Shown: positions 1 to 8,557 of the stretch, piece after piece
Position numbering within the stretch: position 1 is the stretch's first letter
How the letters are laid out: each line of letters starts with the position of its first letter
NCBI GenBank assembly: GCA_964398185.1
Contig: CAYNML010000004.1
Coordinates: forward strand, 1 to 64,000
Direction of reading: 5' to 3'
Source: Fen-1058 sp964398185
GTDB lineage: Bacteria; Chloroflexota; Anaerolineae; Fen-1058
DNA: 64,000 bases
Program-made: the position numbers and the translations under genes
Notes under the pieces: generated by a model
Told to the model about the DNA's origin: nothing
Database searches by the model: none
Seen by the model: the letters and a program-made list of their open reading frames with translations, nothing else

Positions 1-48
1 ATGCGTAAAACGTAATCCTTGTCTACTTGCTTCCTTGTTTCCTTCTAC
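1..48. repeat. Intergenic word repeat at window edge
   Basis: Positions 1-14 carry a copy of the CGTAAAACG word that recurs in many spacers of this window. It is followed by a pyrimidine-rich stretch built from CTTGTTTCCTT-like words. The next gene of the minus-strand respiratory operon (expected to be a NuoD or hydrogenase large-subunit homologue) must lie outside the window. Confidence 0.5.
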
Positions 49-930
49 TTACAACTGCGGCATGACAAAATCTTTGCGCAGCGGCGGCGCGTCCGTGGGC
101 CATTCGTCGGGCAGGAACAGCCGATCGGGATTGGGTGTGCCCAGGACCTTGATGCCGAACATCTCGCTCAATTCCCGCTCGAAGAACGTCGCGCCGGGAA
201 CGAGCGCGCAGATGCTGGGCAGCGCCGCGTTGTCGCGCGGAATGCGCACGCGCAGATTCACCAGCGCCGAGCCGCTGACGAAGTGATACAGCACTTCGAG
301 CTCGTTGGCCTTCAGATCGTCGAGGCCGGTGATCGCCGTCAAGAAGCCCCAGCGCGCTTTGCGCAGCGATTCGACCGCCGGCAGCAGCCGCCCCGGATCG
401 AGAAAGGCATCCGCGCGGTGCGGCGCCGGTTCGGTGATCTTCAACGCGCGCGGTTCCAGCAGCGCCATGGCCTGATGCAGCGCGCTGTGCTCCTGTCCCA
501 GCAGATGCTTCCGCACGATCTCCCAATCGACTTCGAACTCTTTCAGGATGATGCTCTTGCAGCCGAGTTCGAGGTGCAGGGCATTGTCTTCCCAGCGCGC
601 GCCGAGTCCCGCTTCAAACTCGAACTCATGGCGCAGCGCGGCGGCCAACACCAACCGATCGGCTTGCTTCGGCCCGACGAACAACGGCCCTTTCGGAAAG
701 TTCATCGCATTGAGCCAGTCTTCGGTGGCGGCTTTGGCCGTTTCCGGTCGCGCCGTCATGTAGACCAGCTTGTAGCGCTGCGAGAGTTCCAGCAGACAGC
801 GCACACTGTCCGGCGTGGGCGCGTCCTTCATGATCATTTCACGCTTGGTGTAGTCCGGCGTGCCGCTCAAATGCAGCCGCTGCCGGTAATCGCAAATGAC
901 GCCGTCGACAAAAACCAGAACTGCTTTCAT
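49..930 (-). CDS. HAD-like domain fused to NuoC-like (30 kDa) subunit
   Basis: This is a 293-residue two-domain protein. The C-terminal half (about 165-293) is a NuoC / 30-kDa subunit domain, with the typical block around FFERELSEMFGIK, a proline-rich LFLPDEWP segment and a terminal PPLRKDF. That domain forms part of the peripheral arm of complex I-like and group 4 hydrogenase-like enzymes. The N-terminal half (1-145) resembles a haloacid-dehalogenase fold (FVDGVICD, then YMTARPE), but the nucleophilic Asp of DxDG is Phe7, so phosphatase activity is unlikely. Its start overlaps the NuoB-like gene by 4 bp (ATGA), indicating translational coupling. NuoC is normally about 150-220 residues, so the HAD portion is an extra module. 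The domain assignments are confident; the role of the fusion is unknown. Confidence 0.85.
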   Translation of the reverse strand: MKAVLVFVDGVICDYRQRLHLSGTPDYTKREMIMKDAPTPDSVRCLLELSQRYKLVYMTARPETAKAATEDWLNAMNFPKGPLFVGPKQADRLVLAAALRHEFEFEAGLGARWEDNALHLELGCKSIILKEFEVDWEIVRKHLLGQEHSALHQAMALLEPRALKITEPAPHRADAFLDPGRLLPAVESLRKARWGFLTAITGLDDLKANELEVLYHFVSGSALVNLRVRIPRDNAALPSICALVPGATFFERELSEMFGIKVLGTPNPDRLFLPDEWPTDAPPLRKDFVMPQL

Positions 931-1454
931 GCGGCTGACTCCTCAACTGGCGCGCTGTCGGCCACTTCGGGACGCGGCGCGGGGGTAGGTTCTTTCTTCG
1001 CCTGCAGGCTTTGCAGCAGCTTCACCACACCGTCGATGATGGCTTCCGGGCGCGGCGGGCAGCCGGGAATGTAGGCGTTCACCGGGATCACTTCGTCGAT
1101 GTGGCCCACCACGTTGTAGCAGCCCTGGAACGCGCCGCCCGAGGTGGCGCACGTGCCGACGGCCACCACGAACTTGGGTTCCGGCATCTGTTCGTAGATG
1201 CGCTTCAACCGATCGCGCGACTGCAGCGTCACCGGCCCGGTGCAGATCAATACGTCGGCGTGGCGCGGGCTGCCCTGCAGCTTCACGCCGAAGCGCTCCA
1301 GATCGTAGCGCGGCGTCAGCGTCGCCAGAATCTCGATGTCGCAGCCGTTGCACGATCCGCTGTTGTAGTGGATGGCCCACGGCGAATTGATGCGCGCCCA
1401 GTTGCGAATCGCGTCGAGGGTGTGTTCCCAGGTTTCAGTAAGATTCAGTGCCAT
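927..1454 (-). CDS. NuoB-like / group 4 hydrogenase small-subunit-like iron-sulfur protein
   Basis: A 175-residue homologue of the complex I B subunit. It binds the 4Fe-4S cluster that passes electrons toward quinone or the active site. Cys35 and Cys38 lie in GSCNGCDIE, Cys102 in VGTCATSGG and Cys132 in PGCPPRPE. The CxxC spacing plus NGCDIE is the pattern of membrane-bound hydrogenases and Ech/Ehr-type relatives, not the adjacent CC of true NuoB. The last 25 residues are a Pro/Ala/Glu-rich tail. It lies in the same operon as the NuoA-like and NuoC-like genes and overlaps the latter by 4 bp. Whether the complex makes hydrogen, reacts with ferredoxin or oxidises another donor cannot be judged without the large subunit. 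Confidence 0.9.
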   Translation of the reverse strand: MALNLTETWEHTLDAIRNWARINSPWAIHYNSGSCNGCDIEILATLTPRYDLERFGVKLQGSPRHADVLICTGPVTLQSRDRLKRIYEQMPEPKFVVAVGTCATSGGAFQGCYNVVGHIDEVIPVNAYIPGCPPRPEAIIDGVVKLLQSLQAKKEPTPAPRPEVADSAPVEESAA

Positions 1455-1470
1455 GTTGTCTTCCCTTTGC

Positions 1471-1535
1471 GCGTAAAACGTAAAACGTCAAGCGTAATGA
1501 TCCCCTTACGTTTTACGCATTACGTTTTACGCATT
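1471..1535. repeat. CGTAAAACG hairpin array
   Basis: The spacer between the NuoA-like and NuoB-like genes holds repeated CGTAAAACG words followed by their reverse complements (TACGTTTTACGC). It would fold into a long imperfect hairpin. Copies of the same word family occur near 8165, 14868, 16195, 23296, 37015, 41611 and 59713. It lies inside the operon, so it may affect RNA processing or partial termination; that is inference. Confidence 0.75.
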
Positions 1536-1845
1536 AACCGATAATCAATACGATCAGCGCCAGCATCAACCCGATCAAGTACACGATCGCAATCGGCGAG
1601 GCGGCGCTGCTGCCCAGCATCAACACGCCCAGGTGCAGCACGGCAAAGAACAGCGCGATGACGAAGAAGCCGCGATAGCCTGGCAGCGAGCGGGTAAGCG
1701 GTGACGCCTCGCCGCTGGCGTAGATGCTGGACTTCTCTTCCGACGGCTTGCCTTTGCCCGCCAGCACGCGCCCCACGCCAAATAGGATCAACGCCAGCAC
1801 GATGTACAGAATGAAGGCTACCGGTGGAGTGAGTATGACTTGCAT
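1534..1845 (-). CDS. NuoA-like membrane subunit
   Basis: A 103-residue membrane protein with three hydrophobic segments, around 5-25, 58-78 and 84-103. Between the first and second segments it has IYASGE, corresponding to the conserved YxCGE loop of NuoA and of the A-like subunits of FPO/hydrogenase-like complexes (here Ser replaces Cys). The start at 1845 is chosen because AAGGA lies 7 nt upstream; an in-frame ATG ten codons earlier lacks such a site. Its position directly ahead of the B-like and C-like genes matches the usual A-B-C order. It is separated from the other membrane subunits by two unrelated genes. Confidence 0.8.
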   Translation of the reverse strand: MQVILTPPVAFILYIVLALILFGVGRVLAGKGKPSEEKSSIYASGEASPLTRSLPGYRGFFVIALFFAVLHLGVLMLGSSAASPIAIVYLIGLMLALIVLIIG

Positions 1846-1884
1846 GTTGAGATCCTTTGATCCTCTTTGGCCCATGCAGCGCTG

Positions 1885-3750
1885 TTACTGCGAGATTTGC
1901 ACGCTGACATCATCGATCCAGAAGTGGGCGGGCCAGAGGTCGCTGTTGTTGGATGCCTTGAATATGATTTCTACGTTGTGCCCACGACGGGAAGTCAGGT
2001 CAATCCCATTTCCTATCCATGTTCCGCGCGGTGGGCGATCGTCTCGCGTTGTCAGCGTCACCACTTCGCCAGTCGCATAATCGTGAACTTGAGCGTAAAG
2101 ATAGTCTTGATAGATCGGCTGGCTATACGACTGTTCGACGCGATACTTGTATGTCAGATTCACGCTCGCCACATTGGCCGGGATAGTGATTATTTGAGAG
2201 AGTGTATCGGTGTTAGCGGAACAACGGCCTAGTTCGGCGGCATTATTGCCGTCAATGGCTCGGAAGATTGAGTATGGATATTGAGGGTAACGACATGAAG
2301 CTTGCGAGGTCGTGGTGGTCCAATATGCCCCGCCTGCATCGAAACTACCGTTCTTGATGAGTTCAGTGGTGTAGTCTTTATAACCAACTGGCAAAAAGAC
2401 GCGATAACAAGGCGTAAACGAAAAAGAAGGTGTTTCGCCCGCCCACCAACGCATAAACCAGGGACGCTCGGACAGAATCATATCTTGGCCGACATCATTA
2501 CAGCGATAAGCTTCGTGCCAGTTTTGTTCGGCCCCAGTTTCAATAGTAGGATCGGTTACGTTCAAGGTCCATACGGCGATACGTTCTGCCCACTGTTCGG
2601 CATTGATGAATTGATCGAGTGAATTGGCAGCCGTCATACCAAATGAGGCATCTTTGTCTGACAGATCGCCGAATTGACCGTTATGCACAGCGGGTGGTGA
2701 TGCCAGATCCGCCTCCGTAATAATTCTGGGGTTGACGGCCATGCTGGCCCACATGGCAGGCGGAAACCAGTACGCCACATGATGACCTCGCGGCGTAGCG
2801 GCCTCTTCACAACTGGCCCATGCTTCATAGCCTACCTTCCAATAGTTGTGCCAGGTGTAACCGTCGTTTTTCGTTCCATTCAGATAAACATTGGGCATCT
2901 TCTCATAACCGTGGCTATGGCCGTCGCTCAAAGTTCGTTCGACGCAACTGCTGACATCTCTGATTTCTGCAAAAGCACCTTGAGACATTGGCGGTGTGAA
3001 TACACGGATCGTAGGATCGGTGGATTGTGTATGTACGTAATCATAAATGGCGGTGAAGTAAGCATCCATATCTGACCAAGCTCTCGGATCATCTAGTCGA
3101 ATGGGAGTCGGGTTTGGATCGTTCCGATACCATTCAATATTCGGCTCACTAGCTGGTTCAAATCCAAACTCTGTTATGCTGTTTTGGACGTTCCATTCAT
3201 GGATTTTAATAATTTCGTCGCCAATGTCATCATAGCTTCGATTTACCCACTCATTGCAGCCAGAGCTTGAAGTGGTTAGGAGACGATGGTTGCCATCGAA
3301 ATTTCCAGGCGATGGCATCACTCGGATAATGATCCGCTTGCCTGCGCTTGAAGCACCCTGTAGATAGTCAAGAATGGAGGCATGTGTACTGGTTGGTATA
3401 GCGACACTATCAATACGACAGTTAGGCCCACTTCGGTGACGGTTATACACTTGCCAGCTAAGGACGACAATGACTTCGGGCCAAGTGCCACCCTTCCGCG
3501 GATCGACTTGGCGTAATAAACCGAAATCCCAATTTTCTGCATTGGCATGATTGCCTAGATGTATTCCTCGAAGCGGGGCTCCCGGCACGGGTGTAGATTG
3601 CGGAGACGCAAAAACACTCGGGATTTGCGCTTGTCCACTCATGGCCGCGATAAAAAAGAACGCTATGCAAATACTGACACTGAGCCACCGAAGGTTCTGT
3701 TGCTTGCATCGGGAAAACACATACTGTGCCATGGCATTCTCCGGAATCAC
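1885..3750 (-). CDS. Secreted glycoside-hydrolase-like protein with C-terminal carbohydrate-binding-like domain
   Basis: A 621-residue exported protein. A hydrophobic signal segment follows a basic N-terminus (about residues 21-42). The central region (60-440) reads like a TIM-barrel of the GH-A type: a Glu in the segment PASEPNIEW and a second Glu in IITEADL stand where the acid/base and nucleophile would be. The last ~150 residues start with LIKNGSFDAGG and end with FWIDDVSVQI, typical of a jelly-roll carbohydrate-binding module. Its ATG overlaps the stop of the propeller gene by 4 bp; a later ATG at 3732 is also possible. Base composition is clearly more AT-rich than the flanking respiratory genes. 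I do not recognise the exact GH family, and substrate is unknown. Confidence 0.7.
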   Translation of the reverse strand: MIPENAMAQYVFSRCKQQNLRWLSVSICIAFFFIAAMSGQAQIPSVFASPQSTPVPGAPLRGIHLGNHANAENWDFGLLRQVDPRKGGTWPEVIVVLSWQVYNRHRSGPNCRIDSVAIPTSTHASILDYLQGASSAGKRIIIRVMPSPGNFDGNHRLLTTSSSGCNEWVNRSYDDIGDEIIKIHEWNVQNSITEFGFEPASEPNIEWYRNDPNPTPIRLDDPRAWSDMDAYFTAIYDYVHTQSTDPTIRVFTPPMSQGAFAEIRDVSSCVERTLSDGHSHGYEKMPNVYLNGTKNDGYTWHNYWKVGYEAWASCEEAATPRGHHVAYWFPPAMWASMAVNPRIITEADLASPPAVHNGQFGDLSDKDASFGMTAANSLDQFINAEQWAERIAVWTLNVTDPTIETGAEQNWHEAYRCNDVGQDMILSERPWFMRWWAGETPSFSFTPCYRVFLPVGYKDYTTELIKNGSFDAGGAYWTTTTSQASCRYPQYPYSIFRAIDGNNAAELGRCSANTDTLSQIITIPANVASVNLTYKYRVEQSYSQPIYQDYLYAQVHDYATGEVVTLTTRDDRPPRGTWIGNGIDLTSRRGHNVEIIFKASNNSDLWPAHFWIDDVSVQISQ

Positions 3751-4880
3751 CGCACAATCTTGGTAACAATGATTTGGCCGTCTGACGATTCACGATTAAA
3801 GGGAATCCGCCAGACTAAATAATCACCAACCACGCTGAGATCGTAACCCCATTGGGATTTAATAGGGGGCATAATTGAAAGAGGCACAGGGGTCGGCTGG
3901 AACCAATCGAGGGCGGATCGTCTGGCTTCATCATAGTAAACGACAATCCCGCTTCTAGCCGATAGAGAGAGCATGGAAGGCGGTAAGTGTAAGGTTCCAG
4001 TGAGCTGACGATCTGTCTTAGTGGTTAAATCAGAGAGATGCAACTCGTATTGCCCGTCGGCTACATTTTTCACCCAGGCAACCTTGTCACTATCAAGCGC
4101 GTGATAAGTTCCATTGTTAGAATTATTTGGAGCCGGTATAATGCCAATTGCATAGTCTTCGCCGGTCTTCAAGGAATGTGCGCGTAGCTCAGCTAAATAC
4201 TTATCTTGTTCGGTGGGTTCAACATACACGACCCATTGCCCCGAAATTCTTGCGTCACTATTTGCCCCCGGTTTGACAACCACGGGAAATTCTTTGCCAG
4301 TCGTTAAATCGTAACCGTATATATCTAAGCCAGATGTCGCTTGATTCCGCCAATCTTCCCATACCACAACATTCTCGGAGATGCTAGGTCGTCGCTGGTA
4401 AAAGTTTTTATTTCCCAGCAAGATCTCACGTCCTGTGTTCAGATCAATAATTTTGATACGGCTGTAATACGTTGCGGTTACAGGGGGATGATCTTCGTAA
4501 ACCAACCAGCGATCGGAAACACGCGCATTTGCCAGTCCAATCGTGGCAAGAGTGCGCGATAAGCCACTCGTCGGATCGAGCAACATTGTGCCATCCTCCC
4601 CCGCCACATTCACAAGCTTGTCCGATGTCAGGTTTAGTTGTCCCAATCGGCCAGAAGCTCGAAGAACAACCGGCGTCCCGATTCTTGCCAAAGGCACACT
4701 GCTTCCCATAGGCGTCGACAAAGGCGATACCTGAACACCAATAGCCGTGGGTGCGGGCGAAGAATTGGGCCCGGCGCTTTGCCCCCCCAGGCTGTTGAAG
4801 ATGGCAATCATTGCAATAACTAATCCACCGAGGAAAACCAGAATGACTATGTTGCCGAGTCCGTTGCGGAAGTTCTTCAT
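3747..4880 (-). CDS. Membrane-anchored TolB-like beta-propeller protein
   Basis: A 377-residue protein with one N-terminal membrane segment (about 10-32), a Pro/Ser/Thr linker (35-70) and then repeated blades. The blades have the pattern 'VVWEDWRN.....DIYGYDL.TG' and 'WVVYVE', characteristic of TolB-like or surface-layer beta-propellers. It probably sits outside the membrane as a binding scaffold. The start at 4880 has GGAGG 8 nt upstream. It begins 19 nt after the NuoN-like stop and overlaps the glycosidase-like gene by 4 bp, so these two genes form a coupled pair inside the respiratory operon. Lower GC than the neighbours suggests a later insertion. No specific function is assigned. Confidence 0.65.
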   Translation of the reverse strand: MKNFRNGLGNIVILVFLGGLVIAMIAIFNSLGGQSAGPNSSPAPTAIGVQVSPLSTPMGSSVPLARIGTPVVLRASGRLGQLNLTSDKLVNVAGEDGTMLLDPTSGLSRTLATIGLANARVSDRWLVYEDHPPVTATYYSRIKIIDLNTGREILLGNKNFYQRRPSISENVVVWEDWRNQATSGLDIYGYDLTTGKEFPVVVKPGANSDARISGQWVVYVEPTEQDKYLAELRAHSLKTGEDYAIGIIPAPNNSNNGTYHALDSDKVAWVKNVADGQYELHLSDLTTKTDRQLTGTLHLPPSMLSLSARSGIVVYYDEARRSALDWFQPTPVPLSIMPPIKSQWGYDLSVVGDYLVWRIPFNRESSDGQIIVTKIVR

Positions 4881-4899
4881 GTCATTTACCTCCACTTGG

Positions 4900-6402
4900 T
4901 TATTGTCCAAAGGCCTGTATCAGCGTTATTCCTGCCGACTGCGTCAATGATTGTAACAGGCTCGGCCAAATCCCTAGAATGATAATCGCAAGGGCTAGAA
5001 TAATCAGCGGCACGCTCATCGTCCACGACATCGCTTCGCCGCGCACTACGGCTTCGCTTGGCTCTTGCCGATAGACCGCATTCACGATCGGCGCGTAGTA
5101 GGCCAGCGACAGGATGCTGTTCAACGCCGCGAAGATCACCAGCAGATCGATCGCGATGTTGCGCGTCTCGACGCTCGCGGCGAAGATCTGCCACTTGGAC
5201 ATGAACCCCGCAAAGGGTGGCAGTCCCGCCAATCCGAGAACCGCGACGCTGAGCGTGAATGCCACGATCGGGTACTTGCGCGCCGCGCCGCCGAGGTCAG
5301 AAATCGTCAACGGCGAGTGATGATCGCCGGCCTTGATGAACAACGTGTACAGCAGCGCGCCCGCCGCGAGGAAAGCGAGACCCTTCATCAAGCCGTGATT
5401 GATCAAGTGGAAGAAGCTGCCGGACGCCGCCGCACTTTGACCCGCATACACTGCCACGCCCAACCCTACGAGCATATAACCCATGTGGCTCAAGCTTGAG
5501 AAGGCCAGCATGCGCTTCACTTGTTGCTGCCGCAGCGCCAGCAAATTCCCGGCCAGCATGTTCAGCGCGCCGAAGGCCATCAGCAGCACGCCCCACGACA
5601 GCGTCACACCCGACAACGAAGCCACCGCGCGCAGCAGCGCGATCAAGCCTGCTTCGATCACCACGCCCGACAGCATCGCGCTGATGCCGCTGGGCGCTTG
5701 CGAGTGCGCGTCGGGCAGCCACGTGTGCATCGGCACCAGCGCCGCCTTCACGCCAAATCCGATCAGGAACAGCGCGCCCGCCGCCAATAGGGGCAAGGGA
5801 TCGGCGCGCCCTGCGGCCACACGAATTTCATTCAGGTTCGTCGTGCCCGTCACCGCCAGCACCAGCGCAATGCCCAACAGCACCAGCACCGATCCGACCG
5901 CGCTCTGCACCAGGTACTTCACGCCGGCTTCCAGCGACGCGGGTTGATCGCGATAAAACGCGACCAGCAGGTACGACGAGATTGCCATCGCTTCGAACCA
6001 CACCCACAGGTTGAACAAGTCCGTCGCGCAACCCAGGCCGATCATCACGCCGATCAGTGCGACGAGCATGGCGTAATACTTGTCTTCGTTTTCTTCGTGC
6101 TCAACGTACCGATTGGAATACAGCACCACCAGCGTGCCCAGGCTCAACGCAATCGCCGCCAGCACCAGGCTGATGCTGTCGATGCGGAGCGTCATGCCGC
6201 CGATGACCACGGTGATCGAGCCGTAGCCGATCACTTGCGCGGCCAGCACGAACGGGATCCACGCCAACCCGATCGCGATGAGCGCGGCCCAGCGTGCCAC
6301 CTTGAAGAAGCGGCCGGCGAAGTACACGATCGGCGCAGCCAGCAGCGGTATCCCGATCAGCCACACCAGCACATTGTTCATTGCGAATTGTTCATTGATC
6401 AT
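4900..6402 (-). CDS. NuoN/MrpD-like proton-translocating antiporter subunit
   Basis: A 500-residue polytopic protein of the Proton_antipo_M family (NuoL/M/N, MrpD, MbhH). It shows the TM5 Glu (FNLWVWFEAMAISSYLL), the TM7 Lys (GFGVKAALVPMHTW) and the motif LPDAHSQAPSGISAMLSG. At the TM8 position where NuoM has its channel Lys, this protein has Glu (GVVIEAG). The start at 6402 is 2 nt after the stop of the L-like gene; the reading frame is open further upstream, but that part overlaps the L-like gene and is Arg/His-rich shadow sequence. It would move H+ or Na+ coupled to the redox arm encoded downstream. Confidence 0.85.
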   Translation of the reverse strand: MINEQFAMNNVLVWLIGIPLLAAPIVYFAGRFFKVARWAALIAIGLAWIPFVLAAQVIGYGSITVVIGGMTLRIDSISLVLAAIALSLGTLVVLYSNRYVEHEENEDKYYAMLVALIGVMIGLGCATDLFNLWVWFEAMAISSYLLVAFYRDQPASLEAGVKYLVQSAVGSVLVLLGIALVLAVTGTTNLNEIRVAAGRADPLPLLAAGALFLIGFGVKAALVPMHTWLPDAHSQAPSGISAMLSGVVIEAGLIALLRAVASLSGVTLSWGVLLMAFGALNMLAGNLLALRQQQVKRMLAFSSLSHMGYMLVGLGVAVYAGQSAAASGSFFHLINHGLMKGLAFLAAGALLYTLFIKAGDHHSPLTISDLGGAARKYPIVAFTLSVAVLGLAGLPPFAGFMSKWQIFAASVETRNIAIDLLVIFAALNSILSLAYYAPIVNAVYRQEPSEAVVRGEAMSWTMSVPLIILALAIIILGIWPSLLQSLTQSAGITLIQAFGQ

Positions 6403-6404
6403 TG

Positions 6405-8153
6405 CTACTTGCCCCATGCGAGAACAATCAATACGACGATCAAGCCAATGGCGATGCCGGCCACATTCCAACTCAGCAGGCCGGTTTGCGTCACGCGCAG
6501 CGCTTCGGCGGTGTTCTGCGTCACGCGCACCACGCCCCGATTGATCGCCTCGAACCCGAAGCTGTTGGTCGCCATCCGCGTCAAGCCTTGCAAGCGCTGG
6601 GTGATACCGCTGAGCGCCTCGCGCTTCCACCAGCCCAGCGCGCCAAGCGCAATCACGAACAGCGCCAGATACGTGGCGGGCGCAGTGATCACTTCGTTGA
6701 CCATCTCGCCCGTCGTGAGTTCGTGAAACTCGTGGAAAGGCAGCGTGCTGATCAGCAGTTGATTGAGCGGCCCAGCCAGCAGCCATGTGGTGCACGCGCC
6801 CAAGGCCAGCACGCCCAGCGAGACTTTCATCGCGGTCTGCGCCTCGTGCGCGTGGAGTTGACTGCGCGGATCGCCGAAGAAGACTAGATAGACCATGCGC
6901 AGCGTATACAGCGCCGTCAGGCCCGCGCCGACCAGCATGGCGATATACGCCCACTGCGCTCCTTCGTGCAAGCCCGCTTCCAGGATTAGCTCTTTGCTCC
7001 AGAAACCGTTGAAGATGGGAATCCCCGCCAGCGCCAGCGCGCCAATGACGAACACCGTGCGCGTGAAAGGCATGCGCGATCCCAGCCCGCCCATCTGGCG
7101 CATATCGCGCGTGCCCACGGCATGAATCACCGCGCCGGCCGCGAGGAACAACAGCGCTTTGAAGACGGCGTGACTCAGCAAATGAAATTGGCTCTCATAC
7201 ACGCCGCCGACGCCGATGGCATAGACCATGTAGCCCAGCTGGCTCACGGTCGAATAGGCCAGCGCGCGTTTGAGGTCGGTGGCCACAATCGCCATGAACG
7301 CGGCCAGCAGTGCCGAGAGCAGACCCACGATCATGACCGCCGTGGTCCAGCCGGGCACTTCTTCAAAGGCCGGGAAGAAACGCGCCAGCAGATACACGCC
7401 CGCATTGACCATCGTCGCGGCGTGGATCAACGCGCTGATGGGCGTCGGCGCTTCCATCGCGTCGGGCAACCACGTCTGGAACGGGAACTGCGCCGATTTC
7501 GCAGCTGCTGCGATCAAAAATCCAAACGCGACAAGGGCGAGCACATCCTTCGGCATTTCTTCAGCGCGCGCGAGGAAGTCCGCAATCTGATAACTGCCGA
7601 GGTTGGCGTAGATGATCAGCGCCCCAATGAGTAGTCCCACCCCGCCGAGCGAGGTGATGATCAATGCCTTGATGCCGCCCGCTACCGCTTTGGGATCGTC
7701 ATTGTAGAAGGCAATCAACGCGAACGAGCACAGCGCGGTGATTTCCCAGAACACGAACAGGAACAGCAGGCTGCCGGTCAGCGCCAGGCCCGCCATCGCG
7801 CCGATGAAGAGCAGCACCAGTTCGTAGTAGCGGCCCAGCTGCTTCTCGCCGTGCATGTAGTTCACGGAGAAGATCACGGCCAGCGAACCGACCACCGTGG
7901 CGATGATCGACAGGAACACACCCATGCCGTCGGGCGTAAACGTGAGATCGCCGAAGACGCCGCCGAGCGGGATCACGATCGCCGGAGTGGCCGAGGTGTA
8001 AGGCAGCATCAGCAGTGCTGCCAGGCCCGCGGCCACCGCAAACAGCACGGCGAAAGTATGTTGCGCGCGCGGATGCTTGTTCGTTGTGACCCACACGGCC
8101 AGCCCACCCAGCCACGGTAAACCAATAGTGAGGAGAATCAATGCTTGAATCAT
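6405..8153 (-). CDS. NuoL/MrpA-like proton-translocating subunit
   Basis: A 582-residue membrane protein with about 14-16 predicted helices. Family signatures: the TM5 Glu in FVFWEITALCSFALIAFY, the TM7 Lys in AAAKSAQFPFQTW, LPDAMEAPTPISALIHAATM with the TM8 His, and HLLSHAVFKALLFLAAGAV. Start ATG at 8153 has GAGG 6 nt upstream. It is the first of two antiporter-like subunits, and its stop is followed 2 nt later by the N-like gene. Its C-terminus is shorter than classical NuoL, which has a long lateral helix, so it resembles the hydrogenase/FPO relatives. Confidence 0.85.
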   Translation of the reverse strand: MIQALILLTIGLPWLGGLAVWVTTNKHPRAQHTFAVLFAVAAGLAALLMLPYTSATPAIVIPLGGVFGDLTFTPDGMGVFLSIIATVVGSLAVIFSVNYMHGEKQLGRYYELVLLFIGAMAGLALTGSLLFLFVFWEITALCSFALIAFYNDDPKAVAGGIKALIITSLGGVGLLIGALIIYANLGSYQIADFLARAEEMPKDVLALVAFGFLIAAAAKSAQFPFQTWLPDAMEAPTPISALIHAATMVNAGVYLLARFFPAFEEVPGWTTAVMIVGLLSALLAAFMAIVATDLKRALAYSTVSQLGYMVYAIGVGGVYESQFHLLSHAVFKALLFLAAGAVIHAVGTRDMRQMGGLGSRMPFTRTVFVIGALALAGIPIFNGFWSKELILEAGLHEGAQWAYIAMLVGAGLTALYTLRMVYLVFFGDPRSQLHAHEAQTAMKVSLGVLALGACTTWLLAGPLNQLLISTLPFHEFHELTTGEMVNEVITAPATYLALFVIALGALGWWKREALSGITQRLQGLTRMATNSFGFEAINRGVVRVTQNTAEALRVTQTGLLSWNVAGIAIGLIVVLIVLAWGK

Positions 8154-8164
8154 GTGCGCCTCGT

Positions 8165-8253
8165 GAAACGTAAAACGTGAAACGTGAAACGTAAAACGTG
8201 AAACGTGAAACGTAATAACCCCTTTACGCCTTACGTTTTACGCATTACGTCTT
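8165..8253. repeat. CGTAAAACG/CGTGAAACG hairpin array
   Basis: The spacer between the K-like and L-like genes is almost entirely built of CGTAAAACG and CGTGAAACG words, followed by reverse-complement words (TACGCCTTACGTTTTACGC). It would form a long hairpin inside the operon transcript. Confidence 0.8.
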
Positions 8254-8557
8254 ACTTCTTTAGCGTCGAGAGTTCCTTCACATCCAGCGTGCCCATGCGC
8301 CGCTTCACTTGCAGCGCCAGCGCCAGACCAATCACCGCGACGACCGTATCGACCACGATGACCATCACGGCCAGACTTTGCCCCAGGTTGATCTTGCCGC
8401 TCGCCGTGCCGGCGGCCACCAATGCCAGCAGCGCGCCTTTCACCAGTACCTGCAGCGCCACCACCACCTTGATCAGGTTGCGCGTAATCAACAGACCATA
8501 CAGCCCGATGCCGATCAATCCCAGAACACCGATTAATGTGATTTGAAGTGGGGTCAT
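8252..8557 (-). CDS. NuoK/MnhC-like membrane subunit
   Basis: A 101-residue protein with three hydrophobic helices. The block ITRNLIKVVVALQVLVKGA followed by GQSLAVMVIVVDTVVAVIG matches the NuoK / MrpC family (four-helix-bundle subunits next to the antiporter-like ones). The canonical membrane Glu residues of NuoK are not obvious; an Asp (VIVVDTVV) sits in the last helix. ATG overlaps the J-like stop by 4 bp, so translation is coupled. Confidence 0.8.
   Translation of the reverse strand: MTPLQITLIGVLGLIGIGLYGLLITRNLIKVVVALQVLVKGALLALVAAGTASGKINLGQSLAVMVIVVDTVVAVIGLALALQVKRRMGTLDVKELSTLKK

Noticed and set aside
3140..3175. tRNA-like GGTTCAAATCC sequence
   Set aside because: No cloverleaf can be formed around it and it lies within the glycosidase-like gene.
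6403..6954. N-terminal extension of the NuoN-like frame
   Set aside because: The extra 184 codons overlap the L-like gene and are Arg/His/Asp-rich shadow sequence; the family starts at the hydrophobic helix after 6402.
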